64,000 nt of DNA, taken from assembly GCF_002285265.1 (NCBI RefSeq), contig NZ_NSJB01000010.1, forward strand, positions 24,906-88,905, written 5' to 3'. Under the pieces are notes generated by a model. That model was not told the DNA's origin, did not search any database, and saw only the letters and a program-made list of their open reading frames with translations. Positions within the stretch are counted from its first letter, which is position 1. Each line of letters begins with the position of its first letter. The position numbers and the translations under genes are program-made. This stretch comes from Vandammella animalimorsus (GTDB lineage: Bacteria; Pseudomonadota; Gammaproteobacteria; Burkholderiales; Burkholderiaceae_C). Shown here in pieces: positions 47,629-56,233 of the stretch.

Positions 47629-47741
47629 GCCCATGGTGCATGGGCCTTGCACGGGCCTTGTGCGGGCCTTGCTGCGCAAGGCGTGGCCGGTGGCGCGCGT
47701 ATCATCGCCGCTTTGCCTGTGGCACTGCAGCCCCGATTGCG

Positions 47742-49304
47742 ATGACGCTCACCCCCGCCGATTACCTGAAAAAAATCCTCACTGCCCGCGTTTATGACGT
47801 GGCTGTGGAAACGCCGCTGGAGCCGGCGCGCCAGCTCTCGGCGCGGCTGGGCAACCAGGTGCTGCTCAAGCGCGAGGACCAGCAGCCGGTGTTCAGCTTC
47901 AAGCTGCGCGGCGCTTACAACAAGATGGCGCAGCTCTCACCGGCAGAGCTCGAGCGCGGGGTGATTTGCGCCTCGGCCGGCAACCATGCGCAGGGCGTGG
48001 CGCTCAGCGCCAGCCGGCTGGGTGCGCGGGCGGTGATCGTCATGCCGGTGTCCACGCCGCAGCTCAAGATCGACGCGGTGCGCGGCCTGGGCGGCGAGGT
48101 GGTGCTGCACGGCGACAGTTTCAGCGACTCCTACCAATACGCGCTGCAATTGCAGCAGCAGCAAGGGTTGACTTTCGTGCACCCGTTTGACGACCCGGAC
48201 GTGATCGCCGGCCAGGGCACGATCGCCATGGAGATGCTGCGGCAGCTGCAAAGCCTGGGCAGCCGCCGCCTGGATGCAGTGTTCGTGGCCATTGGCGGCG
48301 GCGGCCTGATTGCTGGCGTGGCCAACTACATCAAGGCGGTGCGCCCGGACGTGCGCGTCATTGGCGTGCAGATGAACGATTCGGACGCCATGCGGCGCTC
48401 GGTCGAGGCCGGCGAGCGCGTGGAGCTGGCCGACGTAGGCCTGTTCTCGGACGGCACGGCCGTCAAGCTGGTGGGCCAGGAGACCTTCCGCATCAGCCGC
48501 GAGCTGGTGGACGAGTACGTGGTCGTCAGCACCGACGAGGTCTGCGCCGCCATCAAGGACATCTTCATCGACACGCGCAGCATCGTCGAGCCGGCCGGCG
48601 CGCTGGCCGTGGCGGCCATCAAGCAGTACGTGGCCCAGCGCCACACCCAGGGCCAGACTTATGCGGCCATTCTGTGCGGCGCGAACATGAACTTCGACCG
48701 CCTGCGCTTCGTGGCCGAGCGCGCGCTGGTGGGCGAGCAGCGCGAGGCGCTGTTTGCCGTGACGATGAAGGAAGAGCGCGGCAGCTTTCGCAGCTTTTGC
48801 GAAACCATTGCCCAGCTGCCAGGCGCAGCGCGCAACGTTACCGAGTTCAACTACCGCATGAGCGACCGGCACGCCGCGCACGTCTTCGTTGGCCTGGCCA
48901 CCAATGGGCCGGGCGAATCGGCGCAGATTGCCGCGCACCTGGATGCGCACGGCTTCAAGACGCTGGACCTGACCCACGACGAGCTGGCCAAGGAGCATTT
49001 GCGCCACCTCATCGGCGGGCCAGCGCCGCTGGCCAACCACGAGCGCCTGCTGCGCTTCATCTTTCCCGAGCGCCCTGGCGCGCTGTTCAAGTTCCTCAGC
49101 CTGATGCAGCCGAGCTGGAACATCAGCCTGTTTCATTACCGAAACCAGGGGGCGGACTACGGCAAGATTCTGGTGGGCATCCAGGTGCCGCAGCAGGACG
49201 ATGCGGCATTCCAGCAGTTTCTCGATGCGTTGGGCTATCCCTACGTCGAGGAAAGCGACAACCCGGCCTACCGTTTGTTTCTCAAGAGCAGCGCGGCGGC
49301 TTGA
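47742..49304 (+). CDS. ilvA: Threonine ammonia-lyase, biosynthetic
   Basis: A pyridoxal-phosphate enzyme that converts threonine to 2-oxobutanoate, the first step of isoleucine synthesis. The 520-residue protein has the PLP lysine motif SFKLRGAYNKM, the SAGNHAQGVALSA loop, GGGGLIAGVANYIK and, after residue about 330, two ACT-like regulatory domains (FRSFCETI..., LLRFIFPERPGALFKFL) as in feedback-inhibited IlvA. The length equals the standard bacterial biosynthetic enzyme. A terminator-like hairpin precedes it. Confidence 0.95.
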   Translation: MTLTPADYLKKILTARVYDVAVETPLEPARQLSARLGNQVLLKREDQQPVFSFKLRGAYNKMAQLSPAELERGVICASAGNHAQGVALSASRLGARAVIVMPVSTPQLKIDAVRGLGGEVVLHGDSFSDSYQYALQLQQQQGLTFVHPFDDPDVIAGQGTIAMEMLRQLQSLGSRRLDAVFVAIGGGGLIAGVANYIKAVRPDVRVIGVQMNDSDAMRRSVEAGERVELADVGLFSDGTAVKLVGQETFRISRELVDEYVVVSTDEVCAAIKDIFIDTRSIVEPAGALAVAAIKQYVAQRHTQGQTYAAILCGANMNFDRLRFVAERALVGEQREALFAVTMKEERGSFRSFCETIAQLPGAARNVTEFNYRMSDRHAAHVFVGLATNGPGESAQIAAHLDAHGFKTLDLTHDELAKEHLRHLIGGPAPLANHERLLRFIFPERPGALFKFLSLMQPSWNISLFHYRNQGADYGKILVGIQVPQQDDAAFQQFLDALGYPYVEESDNPAYRLFLKSSAAA

Positions 49305-49331
49305 GTCTCCATCGCGCCCCCAATCGTTGCC

Positions 49332-49838
49332 ATGACCGCCGCCGAGCTTATTACGCACACGCCCTTGTGGGTTTGGCCATTGCTGGCGGCGCTGCTGACG
49401 CTGGGCTGGATGCAAACGCGTGCGCGTCGCGTCTCGCCGGCGCGGGCGCTGGCATTGCCGCTGGTCATGCTCATCCTCACGCCCGCGACGCTGGCCGCCC
49501 GCTGGGCCGCCACAGACTCAATGGCGGTCGCGCTGGCGGTGTGGGGCGCCAGCGCCTTGCTCGTTGCCCTCATTGGCCGCCGCCGCGCCTTGCGCCCTGG
49601 TGAGCATTTCGACGCTGCCACGCGCCGCCTGCACTTGGCTGGAAGCTGGGCGCCGCTGTGGGTCATCCTGGGCATCTTCTGCCTGCGCTATGCCATGGCC
49701 GCCACGCAGGCCGTGAACCCGGCGCTGGCCGCGCAGCCCGCAGTCGTGCTGGCCGCCGCGGCGCTGGGCGGCGCGCTCAACGGCTGGCTGGTGGCGCGCG
49801 CCTGGGCGCTTTGGGCCTTGGCGCGCTCTTGCATGTGA
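49332..49838 (+). CDS. Integral membrane protein (DUF6622-like)
   Basis: A 168-residue protein with about four or five membrane segments (starting THTPLWVWPLLAALLTLGWMQ) and short Arg-rich loops. The MQTRARRVSPARALALP pattern resembles the DUF6622 family of small membrane proteins found in Burkholderiales; function unknown. It follows ilvA by 27 bases and may share its transcript. Confidence 0.7.
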   Translation: MTAAELITHTPLWVWPLLAALLTLGWMQTRARRVSPARALALPLVMLILTPATLAARWAATDSMAVALAVWGASALLVALIGRRRALRPGEHFDAATRRLHLAGSWAPLWVILGIFCLRYAMAATQAVNPALAAQPAVVLAAAALGGALNGWLVARAWALWALARSCM

Positions 49839-49976
49839 GTGCACAGCCGCCGGCGACAGCCGCGCGCGGCCCTGTGGCTGGGCAATAATGCCGCCTGCCC
49901 TCCCCTGCCCTGCGGGCCTTGCCGTGCGGCCCCAGGGCATTTGTAGATTCCCCCGATTGTTTGTTGGCTTGTTGAC

Positions 49977-50885
49977 ATGACCAGTGCCCTGCACACCTCC
50001 TCCCTGACTTCGTTGCCCTTGCTGGCTCGCGGCAAGGTGCGGGACAACTACGCCGTTGGCGATGACCGCATCCTGATGATCGCCAGCGACCGCATCTCCG
50101 CCTTCGACGTCATCATGGGCCAGCCCATCCCCGGCAAGGGCGAGCTGCTGACCCGCATGGCGCTGTTCTGGTTCGACAAGCTGGCCGACATCTGCCCCAA
50201 CCACCTGACCGGCCAGGCGCCCGAGAGTGTCGTCACCGAGCAGGAGCTGCCGCAGGTGCAAGGCCGCGCCATGCTGGTCAAGCGCCTCAAGCCCCTGCCC
50301 ATCGAGGCCGTGGTGCGCGGCTACCTGGCCGGCAGCGGCTGGAAGGAATACCAGCAAACCCAGTCCGTGTGCGGCGTGCCGCTGCCCGCCGGCCTGGGCA
50401 ATGCCCAGCGCCTGCCCGAGCCCATTTACACGCCGGCGGCCAAGGCCGAGGTGGGCGAGCACGATGAGAACATCAGCTACGAGAAAACCGTCGAAATGGT
50501 CGGCCCCGAGCTGGCCGCGCAGATCCGCAGCATCAGCCTGGCGCTGTATGAGCGCGCCGCGCAGCTGGCCCTGGCCAAGGGCATCATCATTGCCGACACC
50601 AAGTTCGAGTTCGGCCTGGATGCCGATGGCACGCTGACGCTGATGGACGAGGTGCTCACGCCCGACAGCTCGCGCTACTGGCCCGTCGAAGGCTATGAGC
50701 AGGCGCTGCGCGCAGGCACCAATCCGCCCAGCTACGACAAGCAATACCTGCGCGATTGGCTGGAGCAGGTGCGCGTCAACGGCCAGCCCTGGGACAAGAC
50801 CCCGCCAGCGCCGCGCCTGCCGCAGGAAGTGATTGCGCAGACCGCGGCCAAGTACACCGAGGCTTTGCAGCGCCTGATGGGCTGA
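49977..50885 (+). CDS. purC: Phosphoribosylaminoimidazole-succinocarboxamide synthase
   Basis: PurC joins aspartate to carboxyaminoimidazole ribotide in purine synthesis. The 302-residue protein has [31 protein letters not shown] at the start, the [19 protein letters not shown] signature and [13 protein letters not shown]. It belongs to the longer (yeast-like, about 300-residue) class found in Burkholderiales. No other pur gene is adjacent except purD 3 kb away on the other strand. Confidence 0.96.
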   Translation: MTSALHTSSLTSLPLLARGKVRDNYAVGDDRILMIASDRISAFDVIMGQPIPGKGELLTRMALFWFDKLADICPNHLTGQAPESVVTEQELPQVQGRAMLVKRLKPLPIEAVVRGYLAGSGWKEYQQTQSVCGVPLPAGLGNAQRLPEPIYTPAAKAEVGEHDENISYEKTVEMVGPELAAQIRSISLALYERAAQLALAKGIIIADTKFEFGLDADGTLTLMDEVLTPDSSRYWPVEGYEQALRAGTNPPSYDKQYLRDWLEQVRVNGQPWDKTPPAPRLPQEVIAQTAAKYTEALQRLMG

Positions 50886-50938
50886 TCTGCCCGCCTGGGC
50901 GGGGGCTTGCCCGGCCTTTGCACCCTGCGCCTCCGCCT

Positions 50939-50963
50939 TGCCCTGCCCTGCCCTGCCCTGCCG
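50939..50963 (+). repeat. Pentanucleotide repeat TGCCC
   Basis: TGCCC occurs four times in a row with a fifth partial unit in the gap between purC and the thiolase gene. Short repeats like this may change length by slippage; no reading frame is affected because it lies outside the genes. Confidence 0.7.
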
Positions 50964-51041
50964 CGCATTGCAGGCTGCGATGCGGCCTTGCACAGGCGCT
51001 GCTGAACGGTGGCCTGTTTTTTTTCAAGGAGACCCTTGCCC

Positions 51042-52223
51042 ATGCCCTCCCCCGCTTACATCGTGGCCGCCGTGCGCACCGCCGGCGGCCGTCGCAATGG
51101 CCGCCTGGCCGGCTGGCACCCCGTCGATCTGGCCGCGCAGGTGCTCGACGCGCTGGTGGCGCGCAGCGGCGTCGATCCCGCCCAGGTCGAGGACGTTTTC
51201 ATGGGTTGCGTCAGCCAGATCGGCGAGCAGGCCGCCAACGTGGCGCGCAATGCCGTGTTGGCCTCCGTGCTGCCCGAGGCCGTGCCCGGCACCAGCATCG
51301 ACCGCCAGTGCGGCTCCTCGCAGCAGGCCCTGCACTTTGCCGCGCAGGCCGTGATGTCCGGCGTCATGGACGTGGTCATCGCCGCTGGCGTCGAATCCAT
51401 GAGCCGCGTACCCATGGGCAGCCCCATGGCCCTGCCGCGCAAGGCGGGCATGGGCTATTACCAAAGCCCTGGCATCGACGCGCGCTACGGCGGGGTCGAG
51501 TTCAGCCAGTTCATGGGCGCGGAAATGATGGCCAGCAAATACGGCCTGGACAAAGCGCAGCTCGACGCCTATGCGCTGCAAAGCCACCAGCGCGGCGTGG
51601 CCGCAACCCAGGCAGGCCACTTCGAGGCGGAAATCCTGCCCATTGAAGTGCGCGACGCCCAGGGCCAGGGCACTGGCCAGTGGCACACCGTGGACGAGGG
51701 CCTGCGTTTTGACGCCACGCTCGAAGCCATTGAGAACGTCAAGCTGCTGCAGGAAGGCGGCGTCATCACCGCCGCCAATGCCAGCCAGGTGTGCGATGGC
51801 GCCTCGGGCGTGCTGGTGGTCAATGAGCGCGGCCTGCGCGCGCTGGGCGTGGCGCCGCTGGCGCGCATCCACCACATGAGCGTGTTGGGCCACGACCCGG
51901 TGATCATGCTCGAAGCGCCGCTGCCGGCCACCGAGGCGGCGTTGAAAAAAGCCGGCATGCGCATCGAAGACATTGATCTGTACGAAGTCAACGAAGCCTT
52001 TGCGCCCATCCCGCTGGCCTGGCAGCAGGCGCTGGGCGCCGATGCCGCGCGCATGAACGTGCACGGCGGCGCCATTGCGCTGGGCCACCCGCTGGGGGCC
52101 TCGGGCACCAAGCTCATGACCACGTTGGTGCATGCGCTGGGCCGGCACGGCAAGCGCTGGGGCCTGCAAACCATGTGCGAAGGCGGCGGCATGGCCAATG
52201 TCACCATCGTCGAGCGTTTGTGA
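51042..52223 (+). CDS. Acetyl-CoA C-acyltransferase (thiolase)
   Basis: A 393-residue thiolase with the active-site Cys motif SIDRQCGSSQQALHFAAQAV, the C-terminal NVHGGAIALGHPLGASGTKL and the final cysteine loop MCEGGGMANVTIVERL. It may work in beta-oxidation (FadA-type) or steroid/aromatic degradation; sequence features alone do not tell. A Shine-Dalgarno AAGGAG precedes ATG 51042. It is followed after 68 bases by a crotonase gene, so the two probably form a fatty-acid degradation operon. Confidence 0.9.
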   Translation: MPSPAYIVAAVRTAGGRRNGRLAGWHPVDLAAQVLDALVARSGVDPAQVEDVFMGCVSQIGEQAANVARNAVLASVLPEAVPGTSIDRQCGSSQQALHFAAQAVMSGVMDVVIAAGVESMSRVPMGSPMALPRKAGMGYYQSPGIDARYGGVEFSQFMGAEMMASKYGLDKAQLDAYALQSHQRGVAATQAGHFEAEILPIEVRDAQGQGTGQWHTVDEGLRFDATLEAIENVKLLQEGGVITAANASQVCDGASGVLVVNERGLRALGVAPLARIHHMSVLGHDPVIMLEAPLPATEAALKKAGMRIEDIDLYEVNEAFAPIPLAWQQALGADAARMNVHGGAIALGHPLGASGTKLMTTLVHALGRHGKRWGLQTMCEGGGMANVTIVERL

Positions 52224-52291
52224 CGCCATCCTCAGCGCCCTGCCCTGCCCGCCGGCCACGGGCCGATGACATTCACCACAGGAGTCTTGCC

Positions 52292-53116
52292 ATGCAGGAA
52301 CAAGTTTTTGAAGACCGAGTTGCCGTGAGCCTGGGGGCCGATGGCGTGGCCACCGTCATGCTGCGCCGCCCGGAAAAGATGAACGCCTTGGATGTGGCCA
52401 TGTTCAAGGGCTTGACTGCCGCCGGCGCCTGGCTGCGCGAGGCCGCTGGCCTGCGCGCTGTGGTTCTGGCCGGTGAAGGCAAAGCCTTTTGCGCTGGGCT
52501 GGACATGGCCAATTTCGAGGGCCTGCTGCGTGGCCAGGCGTTGGATCCAGCCCTGGGTCGGCTGGCTGAGCGAAGCCATGGCCAGGCCAACCTGCCCCAG
52601 CACATTTGCTGGCAGTGGCGCACGTTGGAGGTGCCAGTCGTGGCCGCGCTGCATGGCGTGGCCTTGGGCGGCGGCTTGCAATTGGCCCTGGGCGCAGATG
52701 TGCGCCTGGTGGCGCCCGATGCGCGCCTGTCGGTGCGTGAAATGCATTGGGGCCTGGTGCCCGACATGGCGGGCATGGCGCTGTTGCGTGAATTGGTGCG
52801 CGCCGACATCGCGCGCGAGCTGGTGTTCAGCGGTCGCATGGTGGACGCCCAGGAGGCCTGCCAGATCGGTCTGGCGACCCGGCTGGTGCAAGACCCTTTG
52901 GCGCAAGCGCTGGAGCTGGCCCGGCAAATGGCTGGCTTCAGCCCGCAGGCTATGCGCGCGGCCAAGCGTTTGCTCAACAGCACGGCCGATGCCTCGGCCG
53001 GCGAATTGCTGTTGGCCGAATCGTTGGAGCAGCTGCAGCTCTTGGGCAGCGCCGATCAGCGTGAGGCCGTGATGGCCGGGCTGGAAAAACGCCAGCCGGT
53101 TTTTCGCGATGCCTGA
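52292..53116 (+). CDS. Crotonase-family enoyl-CoA hydratase/isomerase
   Basis: A 274-residue crotonase-fold protein: oxyanion-hole motifs FCAGLDMANF and ALHGVALGGGLQLALGADVR, followed by LSVREMHWGLVPDMAGMALL where usual hydratases have a catalytic Glu; here the E in VREMHWGL may serve. The position next to a thiolase suggests beta-oxidation or a related CoA pathway. Start ATG 52292 has an AGGAG site upstream. A strong terminator follows directly. Confidence 0.88.
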   Translation: MQEQVFEDRVAVSLGADGVATVMLRRPEKMNALDVAMFKGLTAAGAWLREAAGLRAVVLAGEGKAFCAGLDMANFEGLLRGQALDPALGRLAERSHGQANLPQHICWQWRTLEVPVVAALHGVALGGGLQLALGADVRLVAPDARLSVREMHWGLVPDMAGMALLRELVRADIARELVFSGRMVDAQEACQIGLATRLVQDPLAQALELARQMAGFSPQAMRAAKRLLNSTADASAGELLLAESLEQLQLLGSADQREAVMAGLEKRQPVFRDA

Positions 53117-53127
53117 TGCATCGCAGC

Positions 53128-53173
53128 CATGAAAAAAGCCCATGCAGCAAAAACTGCATGGGCTTTTTTCATG
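53128..53173. terminator. Strong bidirectional terminator
   Basis: AAAAAAGCCCATGCAG and CTGCATGGGCTTTTTT form a perfect 16-bp stem with a CAAAAA loop between the crotonase gene and the convergent lipoprotein gene. Confidence 0.92.
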
Positions 53174-53190
53174 AACTAGCGCTGGCTGAT

Positions 53191-53592
53191 TCAGTTTGCG
53201 GTGCTGGTGCAGTTGGTTTCCACCAGATTGTTGTAAGGGTCGTAGAAGCTGAAGAAAGCCTCATTGCCTTTCTGGTGCCATTCAGCGCCGCGGCCGAACA
53301 GCCCGCTTTTGCCGACGTAGCGCGAGCCGGAGCCGGAGACAGTGATGTTCAGCATGGCGCTCTTGTCGTCAAGCTTGAGCTCCAGCTGCTCTGTGCCCCG
53401 GGGCTGCACCCAGACGGTCAGACCGTTTTGGCAAGCAAATTTGCTGGCCATCATTTCGTGATGCTGGGCGGGCGCAACATTTGTTGCTGCGTGGCCAGAC
53501 ACTTGGTTTTGAGGCTGCTTGGGCTGTGTGCCGCTGCAAGCTGCCAGCGCCACAGCGCAACCGGCCAGCATGGACAGGGTTTTGATGTTCAT
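53191..53592 (-). CDS. MliC-family lipoprotein (C-type lysozyme inhibitor)
   Basis: A 133-residue lipoprotein: signal peptide with lipobox LAAC (Cys19), then a linker and the beta-barrel domain with FACQNGLTVWVQPRG, LNITVSGSGSRYVGKSGLFGRGAEWHQKGNEAFF and the final Cys in ETNC. This pattern is that of MliC, which protects peptidoglycan from host lysozyme. The frame continues upstream of ATG 53592 but without a signal sequence, so this start is preferred. Confidence 0.85.
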   Translation of the reverse strand: MNIKTLSMLAGCAVALAACSGTQPKQPQNQVSGHAATNVAPAQHHEMMASKFACQNGLTVWVQPRGTEQLELKLDDKSAMLNITVSGSGSRYVGKSGLFGRGAEWHQKGNEAFFSFYDPYNNLVETNCTSTAN

Positions 53593-53806
53593 GGCAATAC
53601 TCCCTTCAAAGTATGAGTATGAAAACAGGCTTGGCAGGATCGGCGCAAAGTCTGCGCCTGCCAAGATGCGTGGCGCATTGTAGGTGCCTTGCCGTAGTGC
53701 GAATGGGCACATGCACACTGTTACCTGTGTTTCGGCCTTGCTGATTGCCCTGGCAGGCAGGCGCTTGCCAGGGCGCGCTGGCGGCGCGGAATGGCTCAGC
53801 GGTCTC

Positions 53807-53969
53807 AGAGCCTGTTCAAAATCTTTGCACGGCGGTCAAGAGAGCGGATTTGGGCGCTCTGCTGCGCCCGCAAAGCCTCGCCATAGCCCCAGCTAGGCTG
53901 CGTTTTGCGCCTTGCAGCCCATCCCAAACCGCTTCTTGCCCACTCGCGCCGAGATTTTGAACAGGCTCT
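53807..53969. mobile_element. 163-bp element with 18-bp terminal inverted repeats (MITE-like)
   Basis: AGAGCCTGTTCAAAATCT (53807-53824) and its exact reverse complement (53952-53969) bound a 163-bp segment with further internal pairing (GCGGATTTGGGC against GCCCATCCCAAACCGC). No open frame of interest is inside. It ends precisely on the first base of the purD stop codon. A diverged relative lies at 60064-60179. This is the form of a non-autonomous miniature transposable element or a palindromic intergenic repeat. Confidence 0.7.
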
Positions 53970-55276
53970 CAGCCCGCCTCGCTCCGACCCTGGCTTTTGA
54001 TGGCGCGGTGGCCAATGTCCTTGCGGTATTGCGCGCCGTCGAACTGGATCTGGCTGAGCACGGCATAGGCGCGCTGCTGGGCCAGCTTGACGTTGTCGCC
54101 CAGCGCGGTCACGCACAGCACGCGGCCGCCGCTGGTGTTGACGACGCCCTGCTCCAGCGTGGTGCCGGCGTGGAACACCACGGCATCGTCGAACGCATCG
54201 TCGCTGGGCAGGCCGCTGATGGCGTCGCCCTTGCGCGGCGCCTCGGGGTAGCCGTGCGCGGCCATGACCACGCCCAGCGCCACGCGCCGATCCCAGGCCA
54301 GCTCGACCTGATCGAGCCGGCCGTCCACTGCGGCGCTGAGCACTTCGAACAAGTCGCTCTTGAGGCGCATCAGAATGGGCTGGGTTTCCGGGTCGCCCAT
54401 GCGGCAGTTGAACTCCAGCGTGCGCGGCTGGCCCTGGGCGTCGATCATCAGGCCGGCGTAGAGAAAGCCGGTGAAGGGGATGCCGTCGCGCTCCATGCCG
54501 CGGATGGTGGGCAGGATGATTTCGCGCATGGCGCGGGCGTGCACGTCGGCCGAGACCACGGGCGCGGGCGAGTACGCGCCCATGCCGCCGGTGTTGGGGC
54601 CCTGGTCGCCATCGAGCAGGCGCTTGTGGTCCTGGCTGGTGGCCAGCGCCAGCACGTTCTTGCCGTCGCACAGCACGATGAAGCTGGCCTCCTCGCCGCT
54701 GAGGAATTCTTCGATCACCACGCGCGCCTGGCCCTGGTTGTGGGCCGCGCCGTAGCGGTTGTCCAGCAGCATGTCGTCCACCGCCTGGTGGGCCTGCTCG
54801 GTGGTCTCGGCCACGACCACGCCCTTGCCGGCGGCCAGGCCATCGGCCTTGATGACGATGGGTGCGCCCAGCCGATCGATGTAGGCCTTGGCCGCAGCCG
54901 GGTCGGTGAAGGTGTCGAAGGCGGCGGTGGGGATGCCGTGGCGCTGCATGAAGGCCTTGGAGAAGGCCTTGGAGCTCTCCAGCTGCGCGGCGGCCTTGGT
55001 GGGGCCGAAGATGCGCAGGCCGTGGGCGCGGAACTCATCGACCACGCCGGCGGCCAGCGGGGCCTCGGGGCCGACCACGGTCAGCGCCACTTTTTCGCGC
55101 TGCGCCCATTCGCGCAGGGCCTGGGGCTCGGTGATGGGCAGGTTGCTGAACTTGGGATTGCGCGCCGTGCCGCCGTTGCCCGGCGCAACGAACAATTGGG
55201 TCACGCGCGGCGATTGCGCCAGTTTCCAGGCCAGGGCGTGCTCACGGCCGCCAGAGCCGATGACGAGGACTTTCAT
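53969..55276 (-). CDS. purD: Phosphoribosylamine-glycine ligase
   Basis: PurD joins glycine to phosphoribosylamine with ATP in purine synthesis. The 435-residue protein starts MKVLVIGSGGREHALAWKL, has the ATP-grasp regions (PIVIKADGLAAGKGVVVA, RVVIEEFLSGEEASF) and the signature TRTLEFNCRMGDPETQ-like stretch (residues about 285-300). Length is standard. The stop codon begins at the last base of the inverted-repeat element, so the element inserted exactly behind the gene without damaging it. yebC lies 73 bases upstream. Confidence 0.96.
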   Translation of the reverse strand: MKVLVIGSGGREHALAWKLAQSPRVTQLFVAPGNGGTARNPKFSNLPITEPQALREWAQREKVALTVVGPEAPLAAGVVDEFRAHGLRIFGPTKAAAQLESSKAFSKAFMQRHGIPTAAFDTFTDPAAAKAYIDRLGAPIVIKADGLAAGKGVVVAETTEQAHQAVDDMLLDNRYGAAHNQGQARVVIEEFLSGEEASFIVLCDGKNVLALATSQDHKRLLDGDQGPNTGGMGAYSPAPVVSADVHARAMREIILPTIRGMERDGIPFTGFLYAGLMIDAQGQPRTLEFNCRMGDPETQPILMRLKSDLFEVLSAAVDGRLDQVELAWDRRVALGVVMAAHGYPEAPRKGDAISGLPSDDAFDDAVVFHAGTTLEQGVVNTSGGRVLCVTALGDNVKLAQQRAYAVLSQIQFDGAQYRKDIGHRAIKSQGRSEAG

Positions 55277-55349
55277 ACGGGGGTCAGAAAAAGGGGGGTT
55301 GGGGCTGGGCCAGGCGCGGCGGCCTTGGGCGTATGCGCGCCGGCCGCTG

Positions 55350-56075
55350 TCACAGCGCCAGTTCGGCGTTGTGGTAGACGTCCTGCACGTCGTCCAGGTC
55401 TTCGAGCACGTCCAGCAGCTTTTGCATGCGCTGGGCATCCTCGCCTTCGAGGGCGATGCTGTTGTCCGCGCGCATGGTCACCTCGGCCATTTCGGCGTTC
55501 AGGCCTGCCGCCTCAAGCGCGTTTTTCACGGCTTCGAAATCGCCCGGCGCGCACAGCACCTCGATGGCGCCTTCATCGTCGCTGATGACGTCGTTGGCGC
55601 CGGCCTCCAGGGCCACTTCCATCAGCTTGTCCTCATCGGTGCCGGGGGCGAAGAAGAATTGCCCCACGTGCTGGAACTGGAAGGCCACCGAGCCTTCGGT
55701 GCCCATGTTGCCGCCGTACTTGTTGAAGGCGTGGCGCACTTCGGCCACGGTGCGCTGGCGGTTGTCGGTCATGGTGTCGACGATGATGGCCGCGCCGCCG
55801 ATGCCATAGCCCTCGTAGCGGATTTCCTCGTAGTTCACGCCTTCGAGGTTGCCTGTGGCCTTGTCGATGTTGCGCTTGATGTTGTCGGCCGGCATGTTGG
55901 CGGCCTTGGCCTTGTCGATGGCCAGGCGCAGGCGCGGGTTGGCGCCCGGGTCGCCGCCGCCGGCGCGGGCGGCCACGATGATTTCACGGATCAGGCGCGT
56001 CCAGATGCGGCCGCGCTTCTCGTCCTGGCGGCCCTTGCGGTGCTGAATATTGGCCCACTTGCTATGCCCTGCCAT
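55350..56075 (-). CDS. yebC: YebC/PmpR-family regulator
   Basis: A 241-residue protein starting [28 protein letters not shown], the invariant beginning of YebC proteins, with the conserved [23 protein letters not shown] region. YebC members act as transcription regulators and more recently as factors that help ribosomes through difficult stretches. It is followed by purD on the same strand. Confidence 0.96.
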   Translation of the reverse strand: MAGHSKWANIQHRKGRQDEKRGRIWTRLIREIIVAARAGGGDPGANPRLRLAIDKAKAANMPADNIKRNIDKATGNLEGVNYEEIRYEGYGIGGAAIIVDTMTDNRQRTVAEVRHAFNKYGGNMGTEGSVAFQFQHVGQFFFAPGTDEDKLMEVALEAGANDVISDDEGAIEVLCAPGDFEAVKNALEAAGLNAEMAEVTMRADNSIALEGEDAQRMQKLLDVLEDLDDVQDVYHNAELAL

Positions 56076-56233
56076 GGGTGCTTGCCTCGTCTTTCCATGC
56101 CGTGTGCGTGGCCGCTAATGCCTGCGGCGGCGCGCGTCATCGGCGTCATTGAACAAAAGGGCGCATTTTACGAAAACGAAACAGCCGCCCTGGCCTGTGG
56201 CCGAGGCGGCTGTTGCTTGCCCAGACAGCTTGC

